Below, in pieces: positions 1 through 7,558 of a DNA stretch of 11,085 bases. The position numbers were made by a program, and so were the translations under genes. Numbering within the stretch: the stretch's first letter is position 1; every line of letters begins with the position of its first letter. This stretch comes from Limisphaerales bacterium (lineage in GTDB: Bacteria > Verrucomicrobiota > Verrucomicrobiia > Limisphaerales > UBA11358): NCBI GenBank assembly GCA_027451565.1, contig DAIDJC010000091.1, forward strand, positions 1 to 11,085. Reading direction: 5' to 3'. The notes under the pieces were generated by a model. That model was not told where the DNA came from and searched no databases. It saw nothing but the letters and a program-made list of their open reading frames with translations.

Positions 1-248
1 GGAATTTTTTTACCCAAAATGATGTCCACGGTGCCGTTTTCACCTGTACGGATTGTGGATCCGGCTGCCAGCGCTTTGCCGGCCACCAGAGGATGCCACA
101 TTCCATCTCCTAAATTGTAGCTCGCTATGCCTTGAACGCGCACCACTGTTGCAAATCCAGGATGGTCGTCTTGGGCGTAACTGATGCTGCCCACGCCAAC
201 AACCGAGGCAAACACCGCTGATGCAATGACTTGTGTGAGGTTTTTCAT
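1..248 (-). CDS. Secreted FecR-domain protein, N-terminal part (runs off the window)
   Basis: Reading the minus strand from the ATG at 248-246 gives 82 uninterrupted codons to the window edge, so the C-terminus is missing. Residues 1-25 form a signal peptide: MKN, then a hydrophobic stretch, ending SYA before QDD, a plausible signal peptidase I site. The mature part reads FATVVRVQGIASYN, a short tract ending MWHPLVAGKALAAG, then STIRTGENGTVDIILGK. This is the pattern of FecR-like domains: V.V.G.A, then W.PL..G..L..G..I.TG..G.V.L.L. In many bacteria, particularly Verrucomicrobia and Planctomycetes, such domains occur in periplasmic or surface proteins and not only in iron-regulatory FecR anti-sigma factors. 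There is no N-terminal cytoplasmic anti-sigma segment or sigma factor beside it, so I do not infer iron regulation. The gene lies downstream of and co-directional with a polysaccharide ligase/polymerase gene but has its own promoter, which suggests an envelope or exopolysaccharide-related role (inference). No clear Shine-Dalgarno sequence lies close to the ATG; a GGAG sits about 22 nt upstream. Confidence 0.65.
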   Translation of the reverse strand, partial: MKNLTQVIASAVFASVVGVGSISYAQDDHPGFATVVRVQGIASYNLGDGMWHPLVAGKALAAGSTIRTGENGTVDIILGKKI

Positions 249-278
249 AGCTATTGTTGTTTTTATCAATCTCCATCG

Positions 279-308
279 AATATAGCTGGAAACATGCCGC
301 TTTGTCAA
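279..308 (-). promoter_or_regulatory. Sigma70-type promoter for the FecR-domain gene
   Basis: On the minus strand a perfect -35 box TTGACA (308-303) is followed, after an 18-bp spacer, by TATATT (284-279), one mismatch from the -10 consensus. Transcription would start near 272, giving a leader of about 24 nt before the ATG at 248. The surrounding 249-350 region is clearly more AT-rich than the flanking genes. Read by eye; no start-site data. Confidence 0.6.
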
Positions 309-389
309 CCAACTATTTATGATAATTTTAAGATTTTAAAGACCCTGTCTTCTGCCAATCCCCAACGCTAAATCCACCACCGGCTTTTT

Positions 390-2360
390 TCAAGGGAAAA
401 CCCACTTCCCAGATGCCTTGTCCCGCAATTTTTCCTCGCAAATGGCCAAATAATTGCCCGCAAAGGCGCTTTCATTCGATAGTTCCATGGACCTCATAAA
501 ATATTCCCGAGCCAAGGCATAATCCCCGGACTGAACGTAGTGCCAACCTATGTTGGCCACCATGAAGTACCCGTTCCAATCCAGTTCTTCCGCACGCTGG
601 TAATAATACTTTGAGGCGGAAACATTTCCCAACCAATCCAAACACATTCCGTATCGCAGGTACCCATACCCGTCATAGGGATTCAAATCCACTGTTCGCG
701 CGTACCAAAACATCGCCTCGCGAGTGAGGCGGGCATAGTCATCCCCCCCTTGGAAGCTCCTCATTCTCAAGGTTTCACCCAAATTATAAGCCACCTCAAA
801 GTCACGAGGCTCGGCCTGATAGGCTTTTTCCAAAAGTACAGCGCGGTTTGGCGCAAAAACATCCGCTTCATTGGCTTTGGCCATCCAATACAACTCATGT
901 CCGCGCCGCCATTCATCCACCATCAAGCATAAAACCACTGCCCCTATCACTCCAGTCCCGGTCCAAAGTATAGGCCGATTGATTCTCCGCCAACCACCCG
1001 GCACAACGTCTCCTGAAGCGCTTGATAACAAGGCCAACCAAGTCACTCCAATCAATGCATTGGCGGGAATGTGAAGGTTGAAATCAAACATCGAATGGAC
1101 CATGAGAGACGTCAAGCCGCCGGTTGCCCCCAGGAATATTGCATACATTTGGCCTTCGGGCAGGATTCCAGGCTGTTCCGCCACGTCATGGCATCCACGA
1201 ATCAAAGGCCAGGCGCGCAGCCAACCCCAAGCCATGGTGATCGCGCCACCCAAGACGAGCAAGCCCCCAAGCGCACCCCAATCAGCGAGCAGGTTCAAAT
1301 AATCATTATGAGCTCGGTTGGGTCGTTTTTGGATGATAGCTGGACGGTAAGCCGGAAATCGCGCATCGAAATGAGCCGGACCCACTCCGATCCAGAAATG
1401 GTCCAGCCACATGGCTTCCGCAGCCCGCCACAAGGCAAATCGGGTATCAAAATCCAATACTCCCTGCCCGCCGGATCCCTTGCCGGAAATCCGTGCTTGA
1501 AAGGTTTGGTTTTTTGCGAGGTAGTGCGAGACAAAAAATCCACCACCGATCAACATGGCTGCAAGGCAGGTTATTGCTGCAAGGCGATGCTTGCGATGGA
1601 GTGTCATGAGGGCAAGCATCCAGACAATGCCAGCCACTGAAGCAAACCACCCGGCTCTTGAAAATGTGGCGGCCAAGCCTGCCATCATGCAGGCGGCGCC
1701 CAGGCCCAGCATCACACGACCCCACCAGGGCATTCTCGCCGACAGCATCAGGGCAAGGGCCATGGGCAAGACCAATCCCAGCATTCCCGCAAGGTCGTTG
1801 GGTGAAATGAAAGTGCCCCCCGCCCGGCCGGGATAACCAGAATCCACATTCCAGACCCGTTCAGAATGGGTTAGCATCTGAAAAATGGCGTAGCCGGAAA
1901 TCGCCACAGCCACCGCCGTCACTCCCAGGCCTATAACCCAGGCATCCATTCGATGGTGCAAGTCGGACGCAACCACAAAAAAAACCGTTGCAAATAAAAC
2001 CACCTGGATGACTTCCCCGCGGGCGGTCAACTCGATATCTGCGGTCAGATACCTGGCCACTGCGTAGATCAGGAATAAAACCACCGCCCAAGCCAGAGGG
2101 GGCCAGCGCAGTTTCAAGTCGTCATCCAGCCAGAGTCGCAAAACCCAAAGCAGCATGAAAAGCACACCCAACCCCTGCAGGACAAGAAAAGCCCATTCAT
2201 CCACAGCCCCAAATGCCAGCGGCGCAAAAACAAGCATGCACAACAGCGTCGCCAGCAAGCCGGCGCGACAGGCTTGAACACGCTTTGGCAGTGGGCCATT
2301 CATCCACGCACAATGACCTCTCCGCACAGCGGAGTAAAGCGGCGTTTCAGGGGTTTTCAT
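390..2360 (-). CDS. O-antigen ligase/polymerase-like membrane protein with C-terminal TPR repeats
   Basis: A 656-residue integral membrane protein of the Wzy/WaaL (O-antigen ligase, Wzy_C) superfamily. Members transfer or polymerise undecaprenyl-linked glycans at the periplasmic face of the inner membrane. Counting from the ATG at 2360, many hydrophobic segments span roughly residues 32-270, with a further group around 365-480. Family-typical patterns are visible: RAGGTFISPNDLAG near 179-192, TFSRAGW near 232-238, and the large periplasmic loop with FALWRAAEAMWLDHFWIGVG followed by RAHNDYLNLLADWGALGG (His351), the conserved region of this family. Residues from about 495 onward follow a last TM helix and contain two or three TPR-like units, for example LGETLR, FWYARTVDLNPYD, YYYQRAEEL, and ANIGWHYVQSGDYALAREYF, suggesting protein-protein contacts in the periplasm. 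The frame is open to an ATG at 2471, but I prefer 2360 because GAGGA lies about 5 nt before it and the first 37 residues of the longer form are polar and low in family resemblance. Substrate and exact activity (ligase or polymerase) cannot be told from sequence. Confidence 0.8.
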   Translation of the reverse strand: MKTPETPLYSAVRRGHCAWMNGPLPKRVQACRAGLLATLLCMLVFAPLAFGAVDEWAFLVLQGLGVLFMLLWVLRLWLDDDLKLRWPPLAWAVVLFLIYAVARYLTADIELTARGEVIQVVLFATVFFVVASDLHHRMDAWVIGLGVTAVAVAISGYAIFQMLTHSERVWNVDSGYPGRAGGTFISPNDLAGMLGLVLPMALALMLSARMPWWGRVMLGLGAACMMAGLAATFSRAGWFASVAGIVWMLALMTLHRKHRLAAITCLAAMLIGGGFFVSHYLAKNQTFQARISGKGSGGQGVLDFDTRFALWRAAEAMWLDHFWIGVGPAHFDARFPAYRPAIIQKRPNRAHNDYLNLLADWGALGGLLVLGGAITMAWGWLRAWPLIRGCHDVAEQPGILPEGQMYAIFLGATGGLTSLMVHSMFDFNLHIPANALIGVTWLALLSSASGDVVPGGWRRINRPILWTGTGVIGAVVLCLMVDEWRRGHELYWMAKANEADVFAPNRAVLLEKAYQAEPRDFEVAYNLGETLRMRSFQGGDDYARLTREAMFWYARTVDLNPYDGYGYLRYGMCLDWLGNVSASKYYYQRAEELDWNGYFMVANIGWHYVQSGDYALAREYFMRSMELSNESAFAGNYLAICEEKLRDKASGKWVFP

Positions 2361-2565
2361 CCGGTCCTCAGCCAGGGGGTTGGGAATCAGGGAATGCCTT
2401 GCCGGCTTTGGATGCCTGCTTTTTTGCCCTCCCTCCGGATTTTCACGCATATCCACCAACCAGACCTCCATTTCCCAGTGGAAACCCCCCTTGTTTTGCC
2501 GTGGATTTCCTGGTCAGCCAAAAACTGGAATGCTCCCGGCGGCTTTTCAAACACACCAGAGCCGC

Positions 2566-2593
2566 TTGCATTCCCGCGTTTTTGAATTAATAT
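2566..2593 (+). promoter_or_regulatory. Possible promoter for the moeB-like gene
   Basis: TTGCAT (2566-2571) and TAATAT (2588-2593) are separated by 16 bp. Transcription would start near 2600, only about 8 nt before the ATG at 2608, implying an almost leaderless mRNA. This agrees with the lack of any Shine-Dalgarno sequence there. The boxes are found by eye and the match is moderate. Confidence 0.3.
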
Positions 2594-2607
2594 GTCGAAC
2601 TTCGATC

Positions 2608-3753
2608 ATGCAATTAAACAACGATGAAATCCGGCGCTATTCCCGCCACCTGATTTTGCCTGAGGTGGGTTTGGCGGGTCAGAAACGCATCAAGGCCACC
2701 AGTGTCCTCTGCATTGGCGCAGGCGGTTTGGGTTCGCCCATCGCCATGTACCTGGCTGCGGCCGGCGTGGGGCGGATAGGGATCGTGGATTTTGACACGG
2801 TGGATTATTCCAATCTGCAACGGCAGATTTTGCATACGGATGCGGATGTGGGCCGTTCCAAGGCGGAATCGGCTCGCGAAACCATCCATGGCATCAATCC
2901 TCATTGCGAGGTGGTGATCCATAACACGCGCATCTCATCGGAGAATGCCCTGGATTTGATCCGGCCTTACGACATCGTGGTGGATGGAACCGATAATTTT
3001 CCCACCCGTTACCTGACCAACGACGCCTGTGTGTTGTTGAAGAAACCCAATGTTTACGGGTCCATATTCCGGTTTGAAGGGCAGGCCAGCGTGTTTGCGC
3101 CGCATTTGGGGGGACCTTGTTACCGCTGCCTGTATCCCGAACCGCCGCCGCCCGGAATGGTGCCCAGTTGCGCCGAGGGCGGGGTGCTGGGTGTGCTGCC
3201 CGGCATTATTGGCTGCATTCAAACCACGGAAATCCTCAAGCTGGCTTTGGGCAAGGGCCAATCTCTGATAAATCGGCTCCTTTTATTCAATGCCTTGGAC
3301 ATGAAATTCAGGGAGTTGAAGCTCCGCCGCGATCCCCAGTGCCCCATTTGCGGGGATCACCCCACCATCACTCAACTCATTGATTACGAGCAGTTCTGCG
3401 GCATCGTGCCGGAGCCTGAACCCTCTGCCAATCCGGATGAGGTTTCCGTGCAGGAAATGAAAAAGGCGCTGGACCAACCCAGTCTTGGAATCAAGGTGAT
3501 TGACGTGCGCGAACCTGACGAATACGAAATCGCCAAAGTGGCGGGCGTGCCTTTGTTGCCATTGAGCCAGTTACCGGAGCGATTCACTGAATTGGATCCG
3601 AACCAGCAATATTATCTCCATTGCAAGGCGGGAGTGCGTTCCTTGAAAGCCCTCTCCTTCCTGCGCCAGCAGGGATTCAAATACGTCAAGAGCGTCCGGG
3701 GCGGCATCACGGCGTGGTCGGAGGAAATTGATTCACAGGTGCCACGCTATTGA
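2608..3753 (+). CDS. moeB: MoeB/ThiF-type sulfur-carrier adenylyltransferase fused to a rhodanese domain (MoeZ/MoeBR-like)
   Basis: A 381-residue cytosolic enzyme. Residues 1-250 are the E1-like adenylyltransferase: YSRHLILPEVG at 11-21, the nucleotide loop GAGGLGS at 37-43, the Asp130 motif DGTDN at 126-130, and two zinc-binding pairs CYRC (171-174) and CPIC (245-248). Cys188 in PSCAEGG is the expected position of the conserved catalytic-loop cysteine. Residues about 277-381 are a rhodanese domain with VIDVREPDEYE and the active-site loop HCKAGVRS (Cys339). Proteins with this two-domain layout (MoeZ, MoeBR, Uba4/MOCS3) adenylate the C-terminal glycine of a small sulfur carrier and load sulfur through the rhodanese cysteine, serving MoaD, ThiS or CysO-type carriers. 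A ThiS gene lies at 8784-8990, a possible partner (inference). The frame is open back to 2380, but family homology begins exactly at the Met at 2608, so the upstream codons are not part of the protein. No Shine-Dalgarno sequence is visible. The symbol is by family; moeZ or thiF would also fit. Confidence 0.88.
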   Translation: MQLNNDEIRRYSRHLILPEVGLAGQKRIKATSVLCIGAGGLGSPIAMYLAAAGVGRIGIVDFDTVDYSNLQRQILHTDADVGRSKAESARETIHGINPHCEVVIHNTRISSENALDLIRPYDIVVDGTDNFPTRYLTNDACVLLKKPNVYGSIFRFEGQASVFAPHLGGPCYRCLYPEPPPPGMVPSCAEGGVLGVLPGIIGCIQTTEILKLALGKGQSLINRLLLFNALDMKFRELKLRRDPQCPICGDHPTITQLIDYEQFCGIVPEPEPSANPDEVSVQEMKKALDQPSLGIKVIDVREPDEYEIAKVAGVPLLPLSQLPERFTELDPNQQYYLHCKAGVRSLKALSFLRQQGFKYVKSVRGGITAWSEEIDSQVPRY

Positions 3754-3883
3754 ATCCAGTCCGGCGCGCCAAATCCCCGAGGCTTCCCGGGATACCGCAG
3801 CGGGACATTGCCTGGACGCGCCCTGATCCGGCCTTTGATCGGATTCAGCGAGAGACCCTGGCTGCTCTGTATTGCCCGGGCTG

Positions 3884-3909
3884 GACCGGCCTTGCATGGC
3901 CGGTTATTT
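3884..3909 (+). terminator. Likely intrinsic terminator between convergent genes
   Basis: GACCGGCC (3884-3891) and GGCCGGTT (3898-3905) form a stem of seven Watson-Crick pairs plus a G-T pair around the 6-nt loop TTGCAT. The stem is followed on the plus strand by TATTTC. This would end transcription of the moeB-like gene about 130 nt past its stop. The right arm overlaps the TAA of the opposing aminopeptidase gene. In the minus direction no T-rich tract follows, so it looks mainly one-directional. The T tract is short. Confidence 0.4.
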
Positions 3910-5013
3910 CAATCCGGCGGGATTTAGCCCCTTCAATTCCTTGACCACAAAAAGCCCGTCCTTGCGGATTAATCGGCCATCAAACCAAACCTCTCCGCCG
4001 CCCCACTCCTTGCGTTGAATCAATACCATATCCCAATGGATGGCGCTTTTGTTTCCGTTGCCGCAGTCCTCGTAGGCCTGGCCGGGTGTGAAATGCAGTG
4101 AACCCGCAATTTTTTCATCAAATAAAATATCGCACATCGGGTTTTGAATATGGGGATTGAAGCCCAGTGAAAATTCCCCGATGAACCGTGCGCCGGCATC
4201 GGTGTCCAATATTTCATTGATCCGCTTGGAGTTATTTGCAGTGGCAGAGACTATCTTTCCGCCTTTGAGTTCCAACCTCACATTTTCAAATTTTGTGCCG
4301 GAGTAGAGTGTGGGAGTGTTGAACTGGATGGTTCCCTCCGCCGAATGGCGCGTGGGGCACGAAAACACCTCCCCATCGGGAATATTGCGGTCGCCCTTGC
4401 ACATTTTGGCGCCAATGCCCTTGATGCTGAAGGTCAGGTCGGTGCCGGGTCCCTTGATGTGGACACGGTCTGTGCGGCTCATCAGTTTTTCCAGCGGCAC
4501 CATGGCGCGCGCCATCCGCGCATAGTCCATGGTGCAGACGTCGAAGTAGAGGTTTTCGAAGGCCTCCGTGCTCATTCCGGCGGCCTGGGCCATGCTTGGC
4601 GTGGGCCAACGCAGCACGCACCAGCGGGTTTGATTAACCCGGTAATCCTGCACCGGCCGGATCACCCGGGCGTACATCTGCATCTTGTCGCTGGGCACAT
4701 CGGCGTTCTCGGTCATGTTGTCCGCCCCGCGAATGGCAATGTAGGCCTGCATTTTTTTCATACGATGCATTTCCATGTCCCGCACGGCAGAAGCCTGGTC
4801 GGGCGTCATTCCCAAAAGCTGCTCGCGCCCCACGCGGGTATGCCGCGTTTCCACAAAGGGCGTGGCGCCCGCCGCCCGGACCGCCCGGATCAATTCCACG
4901 GTGAATTCATCCGGCACGTCTATCATGTCCAAAAGAATCCGGTCGCCCCGTTTCAACGCGGTGGAGTAGTTGACTAGAAGGTGTGCCAATTTTTTATAAC
5001 GCGGATCATTCAT
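3904..5013 (-). CDS. M29-family aminopeptidase (AmpS/AmpT-like metallopeptidase)
   Basis: A 369-residue cytosolic exopeptidase of peptidase family M29, which removes N-terminal residues from peptides using two divalent metal ions. The family metal ligands can be placed in order: Glu215 in IPDGEVF, Glu280 in IGEFSLGFNP, His307 in SLHF, Tyr314 in GQAY, and His326 and Asp328 in IHWDM. Their spacing and surrounding residues follow the known pattern of the family. The N-terminal half (LLDMIDVPDEFTVELIRAVR, GATPFVETR) matches the Rossmann-like domain of these enzymes. Length is close to the usual 370-410. The frame is open to an ATG at 5079, but the extra 22 residues are Trp/Gly/Phe-rich and unlike the family, and the typical start MNDPRYKKLAHLLVNYS begins at 5013. 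Upstream of this ATG is the AT-rich tract AATTATAT with GGTGGG about 12 nt away as a weak ribosome site. It diverges from proC (170-bp gap) and converges on the moeB-like gene, so it is probably transcribed alone. Confidence 0.87.
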   Translation of the reverse strand: MNDPRYKKLAHLLVNYSTALKRGDRILLDMIDVPDEFTVELIRAVRAAGATPFVETRHTRVGREQLLGMTPDQASAVRDMEMHRMKKMQAYIAIRGADNMTENADVPSDKMQMYARVIRPVQDYRVNQTRWCVLRWPTPSMAQAAGMSTEAFENLYFDVCTMDYARMARAMVPLEKLMSRTDRVHIKGPGTDLTFSIKGIGAKMCKGDRNIPDGEVFSCPTRHSAEGTIQFNTPTLYSGTKFENVRLELKGGKIVSATANNSKRINEILDTDAGARFIGEFSLGFNPHIQNPMCDILFDEKIAGSLHFTPGQAYEDCGNGNKSAIHWDMVLIQRKEWGGGEVWFDGRLIRKDGLFVVKELKGLNPAGLK

Positions 5014-5183
5014 ATATAATTGCGCCCACCAGAATAAACCAAACCCCGGCCAATGACCACCGAAGAAATGCCACCCCAAATCGCCGTCTCGGGTTCATTC
5101 TGTCCAGCCTGGCCCCCGCGGTTCATGCGCCCGTCCGCTCATTTTGCCTTTCTACCTCCCCGCGGCCATGCTAAAAGGGACCC

Positions 5184-5999
5184 ATGGCATCCCAGTATAA
5201 AATCGGTTTCCTTGGAGCGGGCAAAATGGCATGCGCCTTGGCCAAGGGATTCATCAATGGCGGCCTTGTGTTTCCCCGTGAGATACTGGCTGCCGATCCT
5301 GCGGAAGCCGCCCGAAAGCATTTCGCGGAAGGGACCGGCGGTTCGTTTTCCGGATCCAACCGCGAGGTGGCAGCAGCGGCGCGAGTCCTCGTCCTGGCCA
5401 CCAAGCCGGACCAGACGGCGTCGGTTCTGGATGAAATCGCATCGGCCTTCACTCCAGATCATTTGCTGGTCTCAATTGCTGCAGGCGTCCCCCTTTCCCG
5501 CCTGGAAAATGGGCTTCCTGCGGGAGCCAGGGTTGTGCGTGTCATGCCCAACACCCCGGCGTTGGTGGGGGCGGCAGCCTCGGCCTATGCCATGGGCCGC
5601 CACGCCACGGTGGCCGATGGCGACCTGGTCTGCAAACTTTTCTCGTCCGTTGGAATGGCGGCTGCCGTGAAGGAGAGCCTGTTGGATGCGGTGACCGGCT
5701 TGAGCGGCAGCGGTCCGGCCTATGTTTTCCAATTCATCGAAGCGCTCAGTGATGGCGGCGTGGCCGCAGGGTTGCCCCGGGACTTGGCCACAAGCCTCGC
5801 CGCACAGACGGTATTGGGCGGTGCCCGGATGGTGTTGGAAACAGGATTTCACCCCGGCGTGCTCAAGGACCAGGTCACCAGTCCGGGTGGCACCACCATC
5901 GAAGGCTTGCATGAGCTTGAGAAGGGCCAGTTTCGCGGCTGTGTCATCAGTGCCGTGCGGGCCGCCACCGAACGATCCCGGCAGCTTGGCAAAGCCTGA
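5184..5999 (+). CDS. proC: Pyrroline-5-carboxylate reductase
   Basis: A 271-residue enzyme that reduces 1-pyrroline-5-carboxylate to L-proline with NAD(P)H, the last step of proline synthesis, in the cytosol. The N-terminal Rossmann fold shows IGFLGAGKMACALAKGF (7-23) and the downstream VLATKPDQ (69-77). MPNTPALVGA (121-130) is the conserved mid-protein motif. The dimerisation and active-site domain has LSGSGPAYVF (173-182) and the family signature DQVTSPGGTTIEGLHELE (229-246). Length is that of typical ProC, and all conserved blocks are intact. The start at 5184 is supported by AAGGGA about 5 nt upstream, the best Shine-Dalgarno sequence on the plus strand of this window. Its TGA overlaps the ATG of the next gene by one base (TGATG), implying translational coupling. 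No strong promoter was found in the 170-bp divergent gap before it. Confidence 0.95.
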   Translation: MASQYKIGFLGAGKMACALAKGFINGGLVFPREILAADPAEAARKHFAEGTGGSFSGSNREVAAAARVLVLATKPDQTASVLDEIASAFTPDHLLVSIAAGVPLSRLENGLPAGARVVRVMPNTPALVGAAASAYAMGRHATVADGDLVCKLFSSVGMAAAVKESLLDAVTGLSGSGPAYVFQFIEALSDGGVAAGLPRDLATSLAAQTVLGGARMVLETGFHPGVLKDQVTSPGGTTIEGLHELEKGQFRGCVISAVRAATERSRQLGKA

Positions 6000-7198
6000 T
6001 GAATCCTGATCCTGAATCGCCCTCGCCGGCCCAGCGCCGATTGCTGTGGCTTTCTCTCACCTGCTTGGGGCTGGCCTCCCTGGCGGCGCTGGCTGCCGGC
6101 ATGGTCTGGGCCCTGGCGCGGTTGATCCATGTTCTAAGCCCCGTTCTCTGGCCCCTGGCCGTCGCTGCCATTCTGGCCTGCCTCCTCTCGCCTGTGGTCG
6201 CAGCATTGGAACGCCGGGGGCTGGCGCGGGTGCCCGCCATTCTTCTCGTTTTCCTGGCCGGAATTATCATTATTTCCGGAACCTTGGCCAGTGTTCTTCC
6301 CCAACTGATTGGCGAAACCCGGCAGTTGGCAGGCAAATTGCCGGAGTATTCAGAGCGCCTGACCCTGGCCGTGGATGGTTTTTTGAACCATCCCCCCGCC
6401 TTCATTGCCCACTGGCTCCCTGCCGCACCCAGCCCCGCAGGCCCATCCACGACAGGTTCCACCCCTGCATCCAACCCGGCCACGGATTTGTCTGCAATGA
6501 ATGGTTTCGTTCACTGGTTGAGCGCCCAGTTGCCCAGGTTGGGACCCTGGCTGCTGAACCGTCTCCAGCAGGTCGCCTCCGGCTTTGCCATTCTGGCCGG
6601 ACTGTTTTTGGTGCCGGTTTATACTTTTTATTTTCTCCTGGAACAACGCTCCATTCTGGCTCGCTGGCGCGATTGCCTGCCGGTTACCCACCCCGCCACA
6701 CGCGCTGAACTGATTTTCATCCTCGAATCCATCCAACAGTATCTCGTGGCCTTTTTCCGCGGCCAGGTGCTGGTTGCCATGGCGGATGCAACTCTTTATA
6801 CAATCGGTTTTCTCATGGTGGGCATCAACTACGCTTTTCTACTGGGTTTCATGGCCTTGTTCCTCACCATGATCCCTTTCCTCGGCGCCATTATCATTTG
6901 CGCCACCGCAGTGCTGCTGGCCTTCGTGCAGTTCACCGATTTTTTGCATCCGGCCTGCACTATCGCGTTGTTTACCGCCGTCCAAGCCATGGAGGGGTTG
7001 TTCATCTCACCCAGAATCATGGGCAACCGCGTGGGACTTCATCCCCTCGCCATTATTGTGGCTGTGATGACCGGAACCACTCTGTTGGGAGGGCTGCTTG
7101 GCGGAGTGCTGGCCATACCTCTCGCTGCCGCCCTGCGCGTGATTGCGGCCCGGCACCTGGCCAAACCAGCCCCCTCCCACTCTGTCTCCAATGACTGA
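5999..7198 (+). CDS. AI-2E/PerM-family membrane permease
   Basis: A 399-residue polytopic inner-membrane protein of the AI-2E transporter (PerM/YdiK/TqsA) family. Hydrophobic segments lie near residues 15-38, 46-66, 78-102, 192-213, 260-278, 280-303, 305-335 and 350-385. Family marks are FRGQ (253-256), IPFLGAII (292-299) and the C-terminal SPRIMGNRVGLHPLAIIVA (337-355) with the closing LLGGLLGGVLAIPLAAALR. Members are reported as exporters of autoinducer-2 or as ion or solute permeases, so the substrate here is unknown. Residues 141-163, between the second membrane block and the central amphipathic part, form a Pro/Ser/Thr/Ala-rich linker that looks like a lineage-specific loop. The start overlaps the proC stop by one base, and the stop overlaps the slyX start by eight bases, so the three genes are very probably one transcription unit. 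Confidence 0.88.
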   Translation: MNPDPESPSPAQRRLLWLSLTCLGLASLAALAAGMVWALARLIHVLSPVLWPLAVAAILACLLSPVVAALERRGLARVPAILLVFLAGIIIISGTLASVLPQLIGETRQLAGKLPEYSERLTLAVDGFLNHPPAFIAHWLPAAPSPAGPSTTGSTPASNPATDLSAMNGFVHWLSAQLPRLGPWLLNRLQQVASGFAILAGLFLVPVYTFYFLLEQRSILARWRDCLPVTHPATRAELIFILESIQQYLVAFFRGQVLVAMADATLYTIGFLMVGINYAFLLGFMALFLTMIPFLGAIIICATAVLLAFVQFTDFLHPACTIALFTAVQAMEGLFISPRIMGNRVGLHPLAIIVAVMTGTTLLGGLLGGVLAIPLAAALRVIAARHLAKPAPSHSVSND

Positions 7199-7403
7199 AG
7201 ACCTCCCCAATCGCCTCCAGCAGATCGAACAGCACATCGCCCACCTGGAACATCACGTGGACCAGATGAACACCATTTTGCTGGAACAACAGAATGTGCT
7301 GATGCGCCTTAAAAAAGAGGTTCAGCGCCAGACCCAAACCCTCCAAACCATGGAACTGGAGCGGATCAAGGCCAACATCACCAAGCCTCCTCATTATCAA
7401 TGA
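7191..7403 (+). CDS. slyX: SlyX-family coiled-coil protein
   Basis: A 70-residue protein, nearly all of it a predicted coiled coil: RLQQIEQHIAHLEHHVDQMN, ILLEQQNVLMRLKKEV, with leucines or isoleucines in heptad spacing. It ends in the SlyX-typical tail KPPHYQ. SlyX length (about 70), heptad core and the PPHY ending all agree. The cellular role of SlyX is not established; it is a small cytosolic protein first noticed next to slyD. The frame extends upstream to 7143, but the Met at 7191 is where the family match begins and it overlaps the preceding permease gene by 8 bp. No Shine-Dalgarno sequence is present, consistent with coupling to the upstream gene. Confidence 0.8.
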   Translation: MTEDLPNRLQQIEQHIAHLEHHVDQMNTILLEQQNVLMRLKKEVQRQTQTLQTMELERIKANITKPPHYQ

Positions 7404-7558
7404 TCCGGCCTGTTTAAGCCGCAGCGAGTCCGGCCAGGACGCAGCCCGTTATCGAGTCCCTGGCACAATCATCCCCCCTACCCCTGCACCCCTCCCAATC
7501 CCGGACAAGCCGCCATAAATTTGTAGTTATTTAGGTGAGTCTGCGCTAGGCTGGCAGG

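Noticed and set aside
339..351. Small hairpin AAGAC-CCT-GTCTT as terminator of the ligase/polymerase gene
   Set aside because: The stem is only 5 bp and the downstream tract on the minus strand is a mix of A and T rather than a T run.
1071..1640. A 189-codon plus-strand open frame opposite the ligase/polymerase gene
   Set aside because: It overlaps the membrane and family-signature region of the minus-strand gene and has no domain-like pattern.
4345..4977. A 210-codon plus-strand open frame opposite the M29 aminopeptidase
   Set aside because: It is antisense to a gene with all six metal ligands in place; its His/Arg/Gly-rich translation matches nothing recognisable.
5053..5670. A 205-codon plus-strand open frame that begins in the divergent gap and overlaps proC in another frame
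   Set aside because: Two thirds of it lies inside proC, and its translation (many Trp, Arg, Pro, Ser) has no family resemblance; the AAGGGA ribosome site supports proC instead.
7404..7558. TPP riboswitch upstream of thiH
   Set aside because: I looked for the CTGAGA-containing conserved core and its partner helices on the plus strand and did not find them.
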